Assembly (NCBI RefSeq): GCF_037975245.1
Contig: NC_092562.1
Location: 4,332,001-4,396,000 of the forward strand
DNA length: 64,000 nucleotides
Origin: Apostichopus japonicus
Taxonomy: Eukaryota; Echinodermata; Holothuroidea; Aspidochirotida; Stichopodidae
Direction: 5' to 3'
Below are positions 36,301 through 47,100 of this stretch, piece after piece (the first letter of the stretch is position 1; each line of letters begins with the position of its first letter). A program made the translations under genes and the position numbers. The notes below the pieces were generated by a model. That model was not told where the DNA came from. It was given only the letters and a program-made list of their open reading frames with translations, and made no database searches.

Positions 36301-39300
36301 CAATGTACACTATTGAATAATCAATCCATATTTCCAATCAAGCTAATCCAAAATTGTTGACTAACAAGATTGCAATGTACACTCTTTTATTATCAATCCA
36401 AATTTCCAATCAAGCTAATCCATGCAAACTGGTAGCTCTCCTCTTCCATTTTAATGTCTCAAAACATCTACTGAAAGTTAAACAGGTTCACAGCTTATAG
36501 TGAATTACAAGAAAAGTTTCTTTGGCATGTTAATTAGTGATTGGTCCTTTGAAAATTTGTATTTAGGGTTCTTAGGAAAAGCATGAAACTAATAAAACAA
36601 TCCTTGTCCCTAATTCTATCAGTAAAATAACATTATCAACAATAACACAATAGATGTTTCATCATGTGGTATGAGGGCATGGTGGTAGGCCATTCTAAAT
36701 AACCTTGAATGGATGGTGTTTTGTATCAAATTAGAATTTTGATGCAAACTTGAATTGGCCACGACTATTAGCAATCAAAGCCGTTCCCAACTTCCTTATC
36801 ATCTGGCTTCGTCGATAGAAAGTTTTGTCATCCTTGACCCTGGGGTTTGGCCATTTCCAGTTATCGATCGTTCCCGTGAAATCCGGTGGCCTGCCTTATT
36901 TTGTGTAATTTGGGGATTTGAAATGCTTTGGAGTAAAGGTTGATTTTCACATTGTAGTGATAAGACACTCATATTGGGGAAAGGGGTTTGCACATCATGA
37001 TATTTGGGGAACACACATTTGACTTGGTAAACCACACCAATCAATTCCAACTGACCAAGCCTCCGCAATCCTGCCCCCCCCCCCAGCGGCCCCAATCCTC
37101 CCCTATGCAAACTCCCCGTCCGCCCCATCCCCTCTGCCCACCCCACTTATTCTGAGGTGCCCACACCCTTGGCAGCATCAGTTTTCATATCGTATAATTT
37201 CCATCAAGATGTTAGGCACATTATAATGGTCATGATTTACAATATTTGCCCATCCTTGAACAAACTAGATTACTCTGTGATAGGCTACAGACTAATATAG
37301 CCTAAGCTCTCACAATTTGTCCTAAATAGCAATTAATATCTCATGAAAATGCTAATGTTAAAATGGAGAAAGAATATGCTAAATTTACTCATTTCATGAT
37401 GTCACAGTTGAATGCAACTTGGAAGGTCCATGATTCCACAAAGGTCAGGTGATAAAATCATCAATGTCTGTTGAAACTGTCCTAAGGGTCACATGTGATG
37501 TAATGGAGGTTGCAGTGCATTCTGGGTAAAGGAAGTACCTACTGTGCACACCTTATATAAGTATATAGTGCGCTGTATTGTTTTGTTAATCAGTAGTACT
37601 GCAAGTAAGATTGGAATAATATATGGTAACTCGCATTACAGCGGTAACTCGCATTACTGGTAACTCGCATTACAGTTTTCAATGGCTCTTTACATCTATA
37701 TACTAAGTACATTTCTAATTCTTTCAACTATTTTTATACTCTTTACTTTGACTAGAAGCATAATATGAAATGGCAGGAAATTATTTGCTCCAGTGAAAAA
37801 AAAAAGTTAAAAACTTGGTCTCACGGTAACTCGCATTACGCTCTCAAATCAGCTCTGTGTCGTTACAGCCATATATGCCTACAAACCAAAAATGTTTGGG
37901 GGAATTGTGATTAATATTTTAATACATCACTTATGGCACTACCAATACATATATAACAAATTTATTTAGGGTGCTTTCAAATATGGAAATCTGAGACTTT
38001 GAAATATCAATACTATTTCCTAAAATATTCCCTCAAATATCAACATTAGTCATGTATTCGCATTTTTTGGTAGAAGAACATGGTATAGTTGTAAAAAAAA
38101 GTACATAACCTAGACCCTAAATGTGTTTATAGTATATTAGAAGCCAAAAATGGCTGCAGAAATGATTTTGAAAATTTGGGGTCATGTCCCTGTTTTCACG
38201 GAATCGCCCATATATATAATTCAAATCCACATCGTAACTGAACTTACCATTTCATTTGATGAGGAGTAAGTGTTGTTGACATTCAAAGTGTTGTGAAGAG
38301 GTTCCCTTCTCCGATGCTTCTGTGAGATAAGAAGAGAAAAAGGTTAACGACATTGTTTGATTAGAATGAAGCATTTGGAAGGTCAGAAGAAGGTGTATTT
38401 GCACTATAGATAATTATAGGGTTATGCAGACCAGCCTGACATACTGGCACAAGGACATGTTACCTTTATACTGAATGTTAAAATGTGCAACAGATGGTCT
38501 TGCCCACACGCTATGCTAGACTTGAACAAATGCTAAGCATTTTGTCTTTGAACTAAAGACATGGCAAGGGATCCAAGGTCATGATGGACTAAAAATAACC
38601 AGGGGTAACACTAACTTGACCATAGACATTAGATATAGGGCTATAATTGTCTCTCAGAATAAGGATACTATCCAAGTCTATACACAAATGTATATAATCT
38701 TTGCTATACAGCAGCATGGTGGTTTGGTTGTGCATTGAATACTGAATAAACATAGGATACACCTTACAATTTAGCCAATCTAGAAATGAAAAAAGATAAA
38801 TAAATAAAATGCTATTCCATGGAGAAACAAGCAGAGTGTATTACAGGGGACCTACTGTTATTAGGTAACAATATGGTCAGGACTGTACGTGTCAACTGAA
38901 GAGTATGTATATTATCCTGCCCTCTTTTCCAAGCCTTTTGTTTCTATGGAGTCGGTATGATGATAACTTACAGAATTTACAAACTTATTTCCTCATATTA
39001 TTCCAGTCCAAGGATACAATGTCATGTACCATATCAGTACGGTGTGTTCCTTTTTTTTCTTTGTTTGTATGATGGATGACTAGTTCTTTACATCAAATTC
39101 AGATTCTATGACACTAGTCTTAATACCCTCAAATAGATAAAATGATTTATTGGTATCAGCCTCCATCACTCTATACTGATATAAAACAAAAATAGTGGGA
39201 CTATGATCCAGCCGAAGGGGAGTTTTACTGTCTACTAGTGTTCTAATCATGTACATCTGTGTGGAGTGTGTTTGTTGCCACAAATTTTACGAAGACTCTT

Positions 39301-40688
39301 TCATCCCAGAAGGCTGTTTAACAGGCAATACAGACTTTGAAACCGTTTGCCAAAATAAAGGTACATGTACTACAAGCTACCTTAGTGATGAGGAACGACA
39401 TTCGTGGCCACACAAGAAACATTCCATTTGAATTGGATATGAAGTAAGCCTTAGTCTGGCAAGGCATACTGTATGCTTAACGTTACAGTCAGCCCACATT
39501 GTTACTGTTACTTTAGCGTTTAATAGGCCTAGCTTCAGTGTTCTTGTTTAGCGTAGCCTAGGCCTTCTTTTTAACAAAAATTGAGGAAAAGAGAATTCTT
39601 TTTTCTGTAACTAAGACCATCAGGTGCCTCTTTAATATTTTCACTACATTGGGCTTATAAAACATTGCAAGGCCTTCTTAAGTTCTAGCCCTAGCAACAA
39701 CTGCTGAATATTTTCCACGGGGAGTCTACCACATGGAAAATGACTTTGTAACGAGAGTTGTTCCTCTCTGACGTCATCAATATGGAATTTCAAGCATATT
39801 ACATAATCAATGGCGTCTTACTGTGTACTGTGGTGAGGGCTTAGGAGGTTATTTTCAAAGCGAGCCTATTCAGTCAAACAGGAAGCGGTTCACTTAAAAA
39901 ATGTATATTAGAGAGTTTTGAGGTTACTGAATAATATTAATTGTCTTTGATCCCTGCCTTTGTTATTCCTTTAAGGATGTATTACTGAATAAATGTTCTT
40001 AATACAACATACTGTATATACTCTGGCTGGAGTCAAAGTCACAGTGTTTTTTCCTGTACTTTCTTGCTGCCAGAATCAAAGTCATAGTGGAGAAGAATGA
40101 TTTCTTGTTTACTGTTATTGGTAAACTAAACAACTTGACTGTGGTTCCTACACGAAAAAGACACCGTCTCAACAGCATTGTAATCTATAACTTTATCATG
40201 TACTTTTCTGAGGTGTTTAGAAGCAACCATTTTCATGGCAATGCTTAATTTCAATTTGCGAGACATATACTAGGCCTAGATCACTTAATTCAGGTGACTC
40301 CACTTACTGTAGGCCTAAATACTACTAAGTAGTAGTAATACTAGCAAGTAGGCCTTAGTTCGGCTAGGCCTTGCATATCCCCAATTTCCTGCTTAGGCTT
40401 TATCATATTTTAGGCCATTAGGGTCAGTTTACAAGAACAGGTACAAGTGCACCTAGCCTAGGCAGTTTGGCAAAGCAATATATAGTGGCAGCACTGCCAA
40501 TATGCCACACCAAATGTATTTCAGATCGATACAGGCCTAACTTAGGTACCTAATAATAACTATTACTTGTTAAAAATGTTAGGCTAAGTCTAGGCTACTA
40601 GTACTAATACTAGTAAAAGGTTCGATTTTCTTACTGATCTTTTGCGACGTTGACTAGCTTTTAACGACCTTCCACTAACACCCATCAT
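33383..40688 (-). CDS. C2H2 zinc-finger protein, tandem copy 2
   Basis: Coding exons are 40635-40688 (18 codons), 38248-38319 (24 codons) and 33383-34381 (332 codons plus TAG), with the same splice signals and phases as copy 1. The product is about 374 residues. Exon 2 is identical base for base to copy 1. The three-finger block (about 80 residues) is identical in protein, with about four silent differences. The linker and acidic tail carry about 16 substitutions plus two one-residue indels (for example DDSKNQQ for DESKNQQ). The frame is intact, so it is presumably functional. Intron 2 contains a 2.5-kb DNA transposon (35675-38209). Its upstream region is conserved with copy 1. It could be a paralogue or the other allele; its role would be nuclear DNA binding as for copy 1. 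Confidence 0.85.
35675..38209. mobile_element. 2.5-kb non-autonomous DNA transposon with eight GGTAACTCGCATTAC motifs
   Basis: The terminal inverted repeats are GGGCGATTCCATG (35675-35687) and its complement ending CGGAATCGCCC (38199-38209), one mismatch in 13. The flanks are TATAT on the left and ATATATA on the right; copy 1 has an uninterrupted GGATATATAATTC at about 21157-21170. Eight direct copies of the 15-mer start at 35687, 35865, 36052, 36067, 37625, 37643, 37659 and 37825, all on the plus strand. No frame above about 75 codons is convincing, so no transposase is encoded. The superfamily is not assignable by eye. Confidence 0.85.
36281..36424. repeat. 72-bp tandem duplication inside the DNA transposon
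   Basis: Two adjacent units (36281-36352 and 36353-36424), each containing AACAAGATTGCAATGTACAC and TTTCCAATCAAGCTAATCC. They differ at a few positions. The duplication is internal to the 35675-38209 element. Confidence 0.85.
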
Positions 40689-41073
40689 CTCAGAACACTT
40701 TTTCAGCTACTTTACTGGGAAAGTTTTCTCACAACAACCTAACGTAGCTCTTACAACCGACCTAACGTGTGAAACAACAACCAGCAACTGAACTATGATG
40801 GACGCACTGCATATCATACATACAGTGTTATTAATTGAGACTGAGCTGGTACTTGGTGGTAATAGTGTGCTTTATTTACAGCGTTAGTTGCGTACACGTA
40901 TAACAAGCACGCACAAATAACACAACATAAGAGTTGCCCAGTCTTCCGCGTTTAAGCTCGCAAAAGCGTGTTGAGTTTGCGAGTCAATTATCAAGTTTTA
41001 CAAGTATTCTACAGATATGAAAAGTTGATAAATACTTCCTATAGATAACAAGGAACCATTTCTACTAACTTAC

Positions 41074-41290
41074 AAGTGCGGACGAATCCAGTAACGAAAG
41101 GAAGGCGTAGACAACAAAATTGTTTGCAAACTTTCGTGGCGCTGACCGTTTCGTTGAATAGATTACAGGTAACTTGCTATGCATAGACTGCAATGTATGT
41201 AAAAGACATATGACGTCACTGACACGTACGCGGCATGCCCAACGACTTCGCCAAGCTTGTTATTTGCCGCGCCTATAAATTAACGCTCTG
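41074..41290 (-). promoter_or_regulatory. Putative 5' UTR exon and promoter of zinc-finger copy 2
   Basis: The same donor (CCGCACTT then GTAAGTTAG) occurs at 41074. A perfect palindromic CRE, TGACGTCA, lies at 41211-41218, upstream on the gene's strand, next to CACGTACGCGG. The block from about 41074 to 41350 is conserved with copy 1 better than the flanking introns. CREB/ATF binding is inference from the motif. Confidence 0.45.
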
Positions 41291-42368
41291 TTGTGTGGGA
41301 AGAACGCCGTGCGCGTGATCATAGGGTTTGTTGTCATTTATTTTCTCTGTTATGTCATAGGGTAACTCCAAAGTAATTTTTCCACTGCACAGGAGGGCAT
41401 CACAAAGATAGGTGTAATTGGAACTACTAAGTAGGCAAATTACCCCTAACCCCTTCTCCATTTTATGACCGCTAGGCAGGTGCGCAATTAGTAAGTTTTG
41501 TAGGGGCTACACAGGCTACAACCTCTATAATGAGTTCATCCTGGTTCATCCGAGTATAGAGGAATTCGGGAGGGGAAGATTTGAGAAATTTGCGTTAGCC
41601 ACCGATCGGTTAAAGTTCTCTTCCGAATGTCCACTCTGGTCATACTAATGAAGAGCCGGAAATGGAGTAGGAAAAGAGATGGAAGGGGTGGAAATAGAAA
41701 CGACACCTTTGCTTTGACATAGTATTTCATTCCATGTACGATTTTCCTAATATTTCATATGATAAGTAAATTTGAAAGGTTAAGTTTAAGTTAAAACTCT
41801 TTTAAGTTTTAAATAGGGCAGTGAACGGAACATAGGAAGAAAACAGGGAGGTAGGACCCCCAGGCTGCCATGATGCTGTCAACTCTGTGGCAAAGTTCAT
41901 GCCACCGTACCAGCCATGGAATGGGCAATAGCTGAAATCGTGAATCTCTTTAACGAATGAGAGAGCTCGATGTATAATTTAACCAACCTTCCTTCCCCTC
42001 CAAATTCCCACAGTGTGTGACGGTTTCCTGTATAATGGCATATGAACGTATATATTCAGGTTTAAGTGAGCCATACATCGTAATGGGGAAGGACAAAGAA
42101 AGAGGATAATCGTAATGAATTTCCGATGGCACTGAACGTAAACTCCCCGTGTCATCCTTTATTCAATCTCACTGAAAGCAAATGCCTACGACGCGCCACT
42201 TAGCCTCTCGGTACTTTGAACCTAAAGATAAAGCATGCCCTCTATACACAATCCGAAACTGAGCGATGTAAAAAATATCGTGCGCCGATCGCCAACAACA
42301 AGCTGAAAATGCCACGTGAATCGGATTTGCTCTGCGAATGTTACTCCGAGCAATAATCCATTTCCATT

Positions 42369-42702
42369 GGGGAAGGAGAGAGGCGTGGGGGAGGGAGGGG
42401 TGAGGGAGGGGAGGAGTGAGGGAGGGGTAAAAGTGCGAGGGGTGAGGGAGGTAGGTAGGGAAGGGTGAGGGAGGGGTGAGGGAGGGATGAGGGAGGTATG
42501 AGGGAGGGTGTGGGAGGGAGGGGTGTGGGAGGTAGGGGTGTGGGAGGGGTGAGGGAGGGAGGAGTGAGGGAGGAAGGGGTGAAGGAGGGTTGTGGGAGGG
42601 AGGGGAATGGGAGGGAGGGAGGAGGGGATGAGGGAGGGTGAGGGAGGAAGGGGTGAGGGAGTGAAGGAGGGGTGAAGGAGGAAGGGAGGGGTTAGGGAGA
42701 GA
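42369..42702. repeat. Polypurine (GGGAGGG/GGTGA) minisatellite, ~330 bp
   Basis: The plus strand is almost wholly G and A with occasional T, in irregular units like GGGAGGGATGAGGGAGG. Four-G-run clusters are everywhere, so G-quadruplex or triplex structures are possible. The long minus-strand Pro/Ser frames over this stretch (42169-42756 and 42222-42743) are composition artefacts. It marks the right edge of the duplicated segment. Confidence 0.9.
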
Positions 42703-44177
42703 CTGTGGATGCTTGACAGTGATAAGAAGAACCCTAATGCCATATGTGCTGGTCAAACATCAATGAGGTCAACATCTGCACACCCTGTGAACTCTCTACT
42801 TCAAAAGCAAATCTTGAATGAACTTAAACCTCAGGAGGTCAATAATCAACCTTAGTAAATACAAGAAGCATATTATTTTTCATAATGGTCATTTGAGGTC
42901 GGCAAAGGTCAAAATCTGAAAATTTTGCTACCTTGATGTATTCAAAAGCAAAGCATTGAGAACTGCAAACTCTGTATGTGGATCCACGTTAGTGTGCAAA
43001 AGGACCCTGATTTTCATAGTGGTCAAAGGTCATTTGAGGTCACCAGAGGGCAACGACTGAAAACTTTTTAACTTCAAATGCAAAGCTTGGATGAACTGCA
43101 AATTCAGTAGTGGATCCACCTAAATGAGCACAAGAACCCCATGTAGCGGCTGTAGGGTCTTTAGTTTGCACTGATTGAGCAATATTATTATCGTTGGAAT
43201 AACTTGAGTATACACCTGAAAATTGTTTAGAATGCATTCTAAATGCTGTTAGACAATGTGACCAGATGTACCAAGATTCCATGTACCACAAGCCCGAAGT
43301 AGAAGTGTCCCTGGAGTTTATGTTCTTTCCCAGAATATTCCCTAATTTGTAAAGTGGCCCTGAATATTTTCAATTTTAACAATAATGTTTTCAATAAACA
43401 GCTTCAACGTTAGCCTTAGGTGTTTATCAAATTACATTCATGAATCACAAAATGAGATTTAAAGAAAAAATGGAAAATAGATAAGATATTCAGTGTTGTC
43501 ACTTTTATTTCAAAATAATTCAAATAAATCTTCAAAAATTCCAAATAACTCCAGTTGATTCTTTCCCTGAAAAAGAAAGAATTCTCAAGAAATATCTACA
43601 AGGAATCAACTCCAGAAGTGTTGATGATTTACATGCTACAAAACGCAGGCTTTCTCGTAATAAGATGTCTAGAGATGAGAGTCATTAGATACCTACTGAC
43701 TACCAAACAATCGCCAGAAAGTAAGGAACACCCAAACCATGATATTTTGCCCTTTGTGTACCTTGTTTGAGCAAAGATATGTTTGAAGTTTATTGTTTGT
43801 GTAAAGAAAAGGGATCCAGGCTCCCCCTCCCCTACCCCACCTCCCTGGATCTGCACTGTGTAACATTTGAAATAGCATAAACATGGTGATTTCTTTAGCA
43901 TTTGTTCAACTGGCCTGTCAGGATGGACTATGTATTAAAAATTAAATTACAATACCAGAAAGGTTCAATGCAAACAAGAGTCATTCGAGATGACTGGCGT
44001 GATTTATTCATTTTCCAAAGATCCATTACAATTGTTCGTACTGTAATCAGTTAAATCAGCTCCTCGGGTTTTGCTCCAGGGATGGAGAATTCCTTCACTC
44101 TATGAGCAGTTCTGAGAAAGCTTCAACCAACTCAAAGTTTTGAAAACGAGATATAACTTTTGATTAAAAGTTTTAAA
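42703..44177. other. Spacer with dispersed repeats; 3' flank of UBE2U
   Basis: About 42770-43130 contains the TGACCT/AGGTCA-type dispersed repeat on the opposite strand, including GGTCAAAGGTCA at 43021-43032. The rest is AT-rich with no gene. The right end should include the UBE2U 3' UTR. Confidence 0.55.
44003..44008 (-). terminator. Possible UBE2U polyadenylation signal
   Basis: TTTATT on the plus strand is AATAAA on the minus strand, about 170 bases past the UBE2U stop codon, a typical distance. Cleavage site and use are not known. Confidence 0.4.
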
Positions 44178-47100
44178 TCAAAACTCCAAGTCATCTTCAT
44201 CCAGCTCATTAGTCCAGGCAACTAGGTCCTCTACGTCCCCATCCCACGGTTCTCCAGACTCGCTCTGAGCGGCAGTTGATGGTGGGGGCGCTGTTTAATG
44301 AAAGAGAGAAATGGGGAAAAGAACTTGGAAGAACTAGTCTTAACACAAGTAACTCTTTCGATGCGTCTCTTGTTTTTGTCTTCGATAATAACTTTCCATG
44401 CGTCGCCCACCACTCCAATTTGAACTGACTTGATATAAACGATAATAATTATAATAATTATCTGAAAGAACAGAAACTCAGCTATATTGGGAATTTCAAA
44501 AGGAAAACATAATTTTTAGTAAATAATGATATGGTGCAAGCAGCTGACACTTTTGAGTTTTGATGAAATTGTTGCTTATGCATATTAATTGACCTTCAAT
44601 AATATGATTATTCATGATTTTCATCACAAAATGGATATAGTGTGATTTTGTACAACTTGCATACATTACTACCAATTGCTTACCAAACCACTGGTCCTCT
44701 GTTTCCTCTCCTCTCAAGTTCCCTAAGCCCCCCCCCCCCCGCCCCCTACACTGCACCTTCCCTCAACAGAAAAAAAGATACTATTAACTAAACAACATTA
44801 GGCACCTACAGTTCTAGTAGGGAATTTCTATCCATCTTCTCTCATCATCCCCTACCGCTCCTCCTACCCTACCCCCCGCCCCCCCCACCCCCTCCCCCCG
44901 CTTCTCCCCATCTCCTTCCCTTACCAGAGAATTTTTTTCTTAAATAAACTGCAGCAGTCACATCCAGCTGAATTTTGGACTCTCTATAGAAAGAAAAGAA
45001 AGAGTCAAGGGTGTAAACAACATAAATAATTACCACTCCTCCTTGGTAAGTAGATCTTTTTCATCTTGCTGATTTGATCCAGTCGTCTCTCTTGGGCATC
45101 TTGCGTCTTCTGTTTCTTGCCAAAGTTACCGTACATGATTGCATTATGCCTGCATGAGAGATCATTATATTTAGAAGTTGTCAGTTTTGGATCTCAAACA
45201 GTTGGCAAGGTACACACTTAAATTACACCATATTTGTGATGATGGTGTCCTGGATATGGCAAGCCTTATGTACACTAATTTGAAAAAACTCACATTTTCA
45301 AGTGTAAAACAGAGTATTCAAGAAGATAAACTTGGTTCATCTGCAATAAACATAGTTTATAGAATATTAGAATAACTCTGTTTGTTGGGCGAAAAACAGA
45401 GTTTTTATAAAAAATACTGTTCTTTAAAAACAGAGTTATTTGATATACTCGGTTTATCGGGTGAAAAACAGAGTTTTTACTATAAAGTCTGTGTTAAACC
45501 CTGTTTTTTGCTAAAAAAACATAGTTTATGTATAAGCCTGAAAAGTTTGCTAATTCTAATGCTAAAGATATGAACGATTTGTAACTTGATTTAGTCATAC
45601 TGTGAAATCTATCTTTTTAACTGGCATGCCAAAATATATGCTCTTTTATGTAATAGGACTACATATATGCTTCTGATCATCTTGGGGCAGAATGCTGAGA
45701 TTTTGATCATTTCAGCTCTATGACCTCTGGAGGTGCATGCATGTAACGAAAAAGTCCAATTGAACTTGCAAGAAATTTCAGCGGAAATCTGACTAACTAT
45801 AGGTACATCTTTTCTGTTTACTCACTCATTTAGCTGTTTCTTCATCTGTTCCTGTAAGTCCTCCAAAGTCAAACCAAAATGTGCCGCCTGTAATTTTGAG
45901 TCTCTCTTTATTGCCTCTAACACTGAAATAAACATAAGAAACAAGATTAATAAAAGAAATTTTTCAGCCTCTACATACTTTATTTATTGGCTAAACAGAT
46001 TATGCGTTTAAAAGTCATTTTGAAGTTTTACTGCTATAAAAATTAACACTGTAATATACACGCTCAAAAATACAAAAATACACCAGTTTGATTGGTCGAG
46101 GCAAACTGTTTTATGCATATTCAGCAACTCAGTGAGGGGTATCGTGTAACACTACACCAGAGAGCTGAGACACACAGCGAGAATAATGTTAACCACCAAT
46201 GGATTCTATTGTAGCCAGTTGGGAAGAATTAGCTAGTTTTCTAGTACCACCCTAAAGTGTACTTTGATGTCACGCTTTGTACTGACAGTATGAAGATATT
46301 AAATGAAAGTATGAAAGGTTCCAAAGCATAATCTAATACAAACAGGATATTAATACTACTTCATAGTGCATACCACCCTAAAGCTAATGACAGTATGAAC
46401 AGTTCCAAAGCATAATCTAATACAAACAGGATATTAATACTACTTCATACCACCCTAAAGTGTACTTTGATGTCACACTTCATACTTACAGTATAAAGAT
46501 AATGACAGTATGAAATGTTCCAATGCATTATCTAACAAAAACAGGATATTGATACTGTCACTACAAATGCTTACAAGCATGAAATGAAAGTAAAGATTAT
46601 AAACAAAAATCTTTCCAACTGTACACATTCATATTTCAAATCTATACATATATTCTTATTTCAAACTTTTGAACTGAAGCAAGATGGGTCTTTTGGCAGG
46701 ACCAGTGGTACTGAGTACAATGTGGAGATATGCAGGCATGTGAGCAACTGGCTACAGAGACCTGAGGTATACGTACATGGGTTTTTCATGTTAATCTGTG
46801 GTTTACTGGTTGCTATGCCCGTCCACGTTGTTAAATATTCATCAAATGAAACCTTTGAAAGATGATTGGAATGTCTTGTTTCAGAATCTGTAGGAATCTC
46901 TCTCTTTTTATCATCAGCTTCTTGATTTCTATCATTTGATCTTTGACCTGAATAAAGATAAAGGAAAACATGAGATGAAATAAATATGCAATGAGTCAAT
47001 TACTCGTTTCATCCACTTCGGAAATTGATATTGGTGGTATGAGCAGTATGAATACTATGTTGCTATCAGATAAAGGTAAGGAATTGTTCATACTGTCAAT

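Larger units (their letters stand above)
29608..42370. repeat. Segmental duplication, copy 2 (~12.8 kb)
   Basis: This is the direct partner of 16183-29607. It holds the second zinc-finger gene, its upstream region and its flanks. Copy-2-only insertions are about 31002-32390 (repeat-rich) and 35675-38209 (DNA transposon). Intron 1 also contains a stretch (about 39190-40010) with no clear counterpart in copy 1. The unit ends near 42370, at the edge of the polypurine tract, where copy 1 has a shorter GGGGAAAGGGGGAGGG run. It may be a true duplication or an uncollapsed second haplotype. Confidence 0.9.

Noticed and set aside
42169-42756. Long Pro/Ser-rich minus-strand frames (195 and 173 residues)
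   Set aside because: They translate the polypurine minisatellite in two frames at once; lack of stops follows from base composition.
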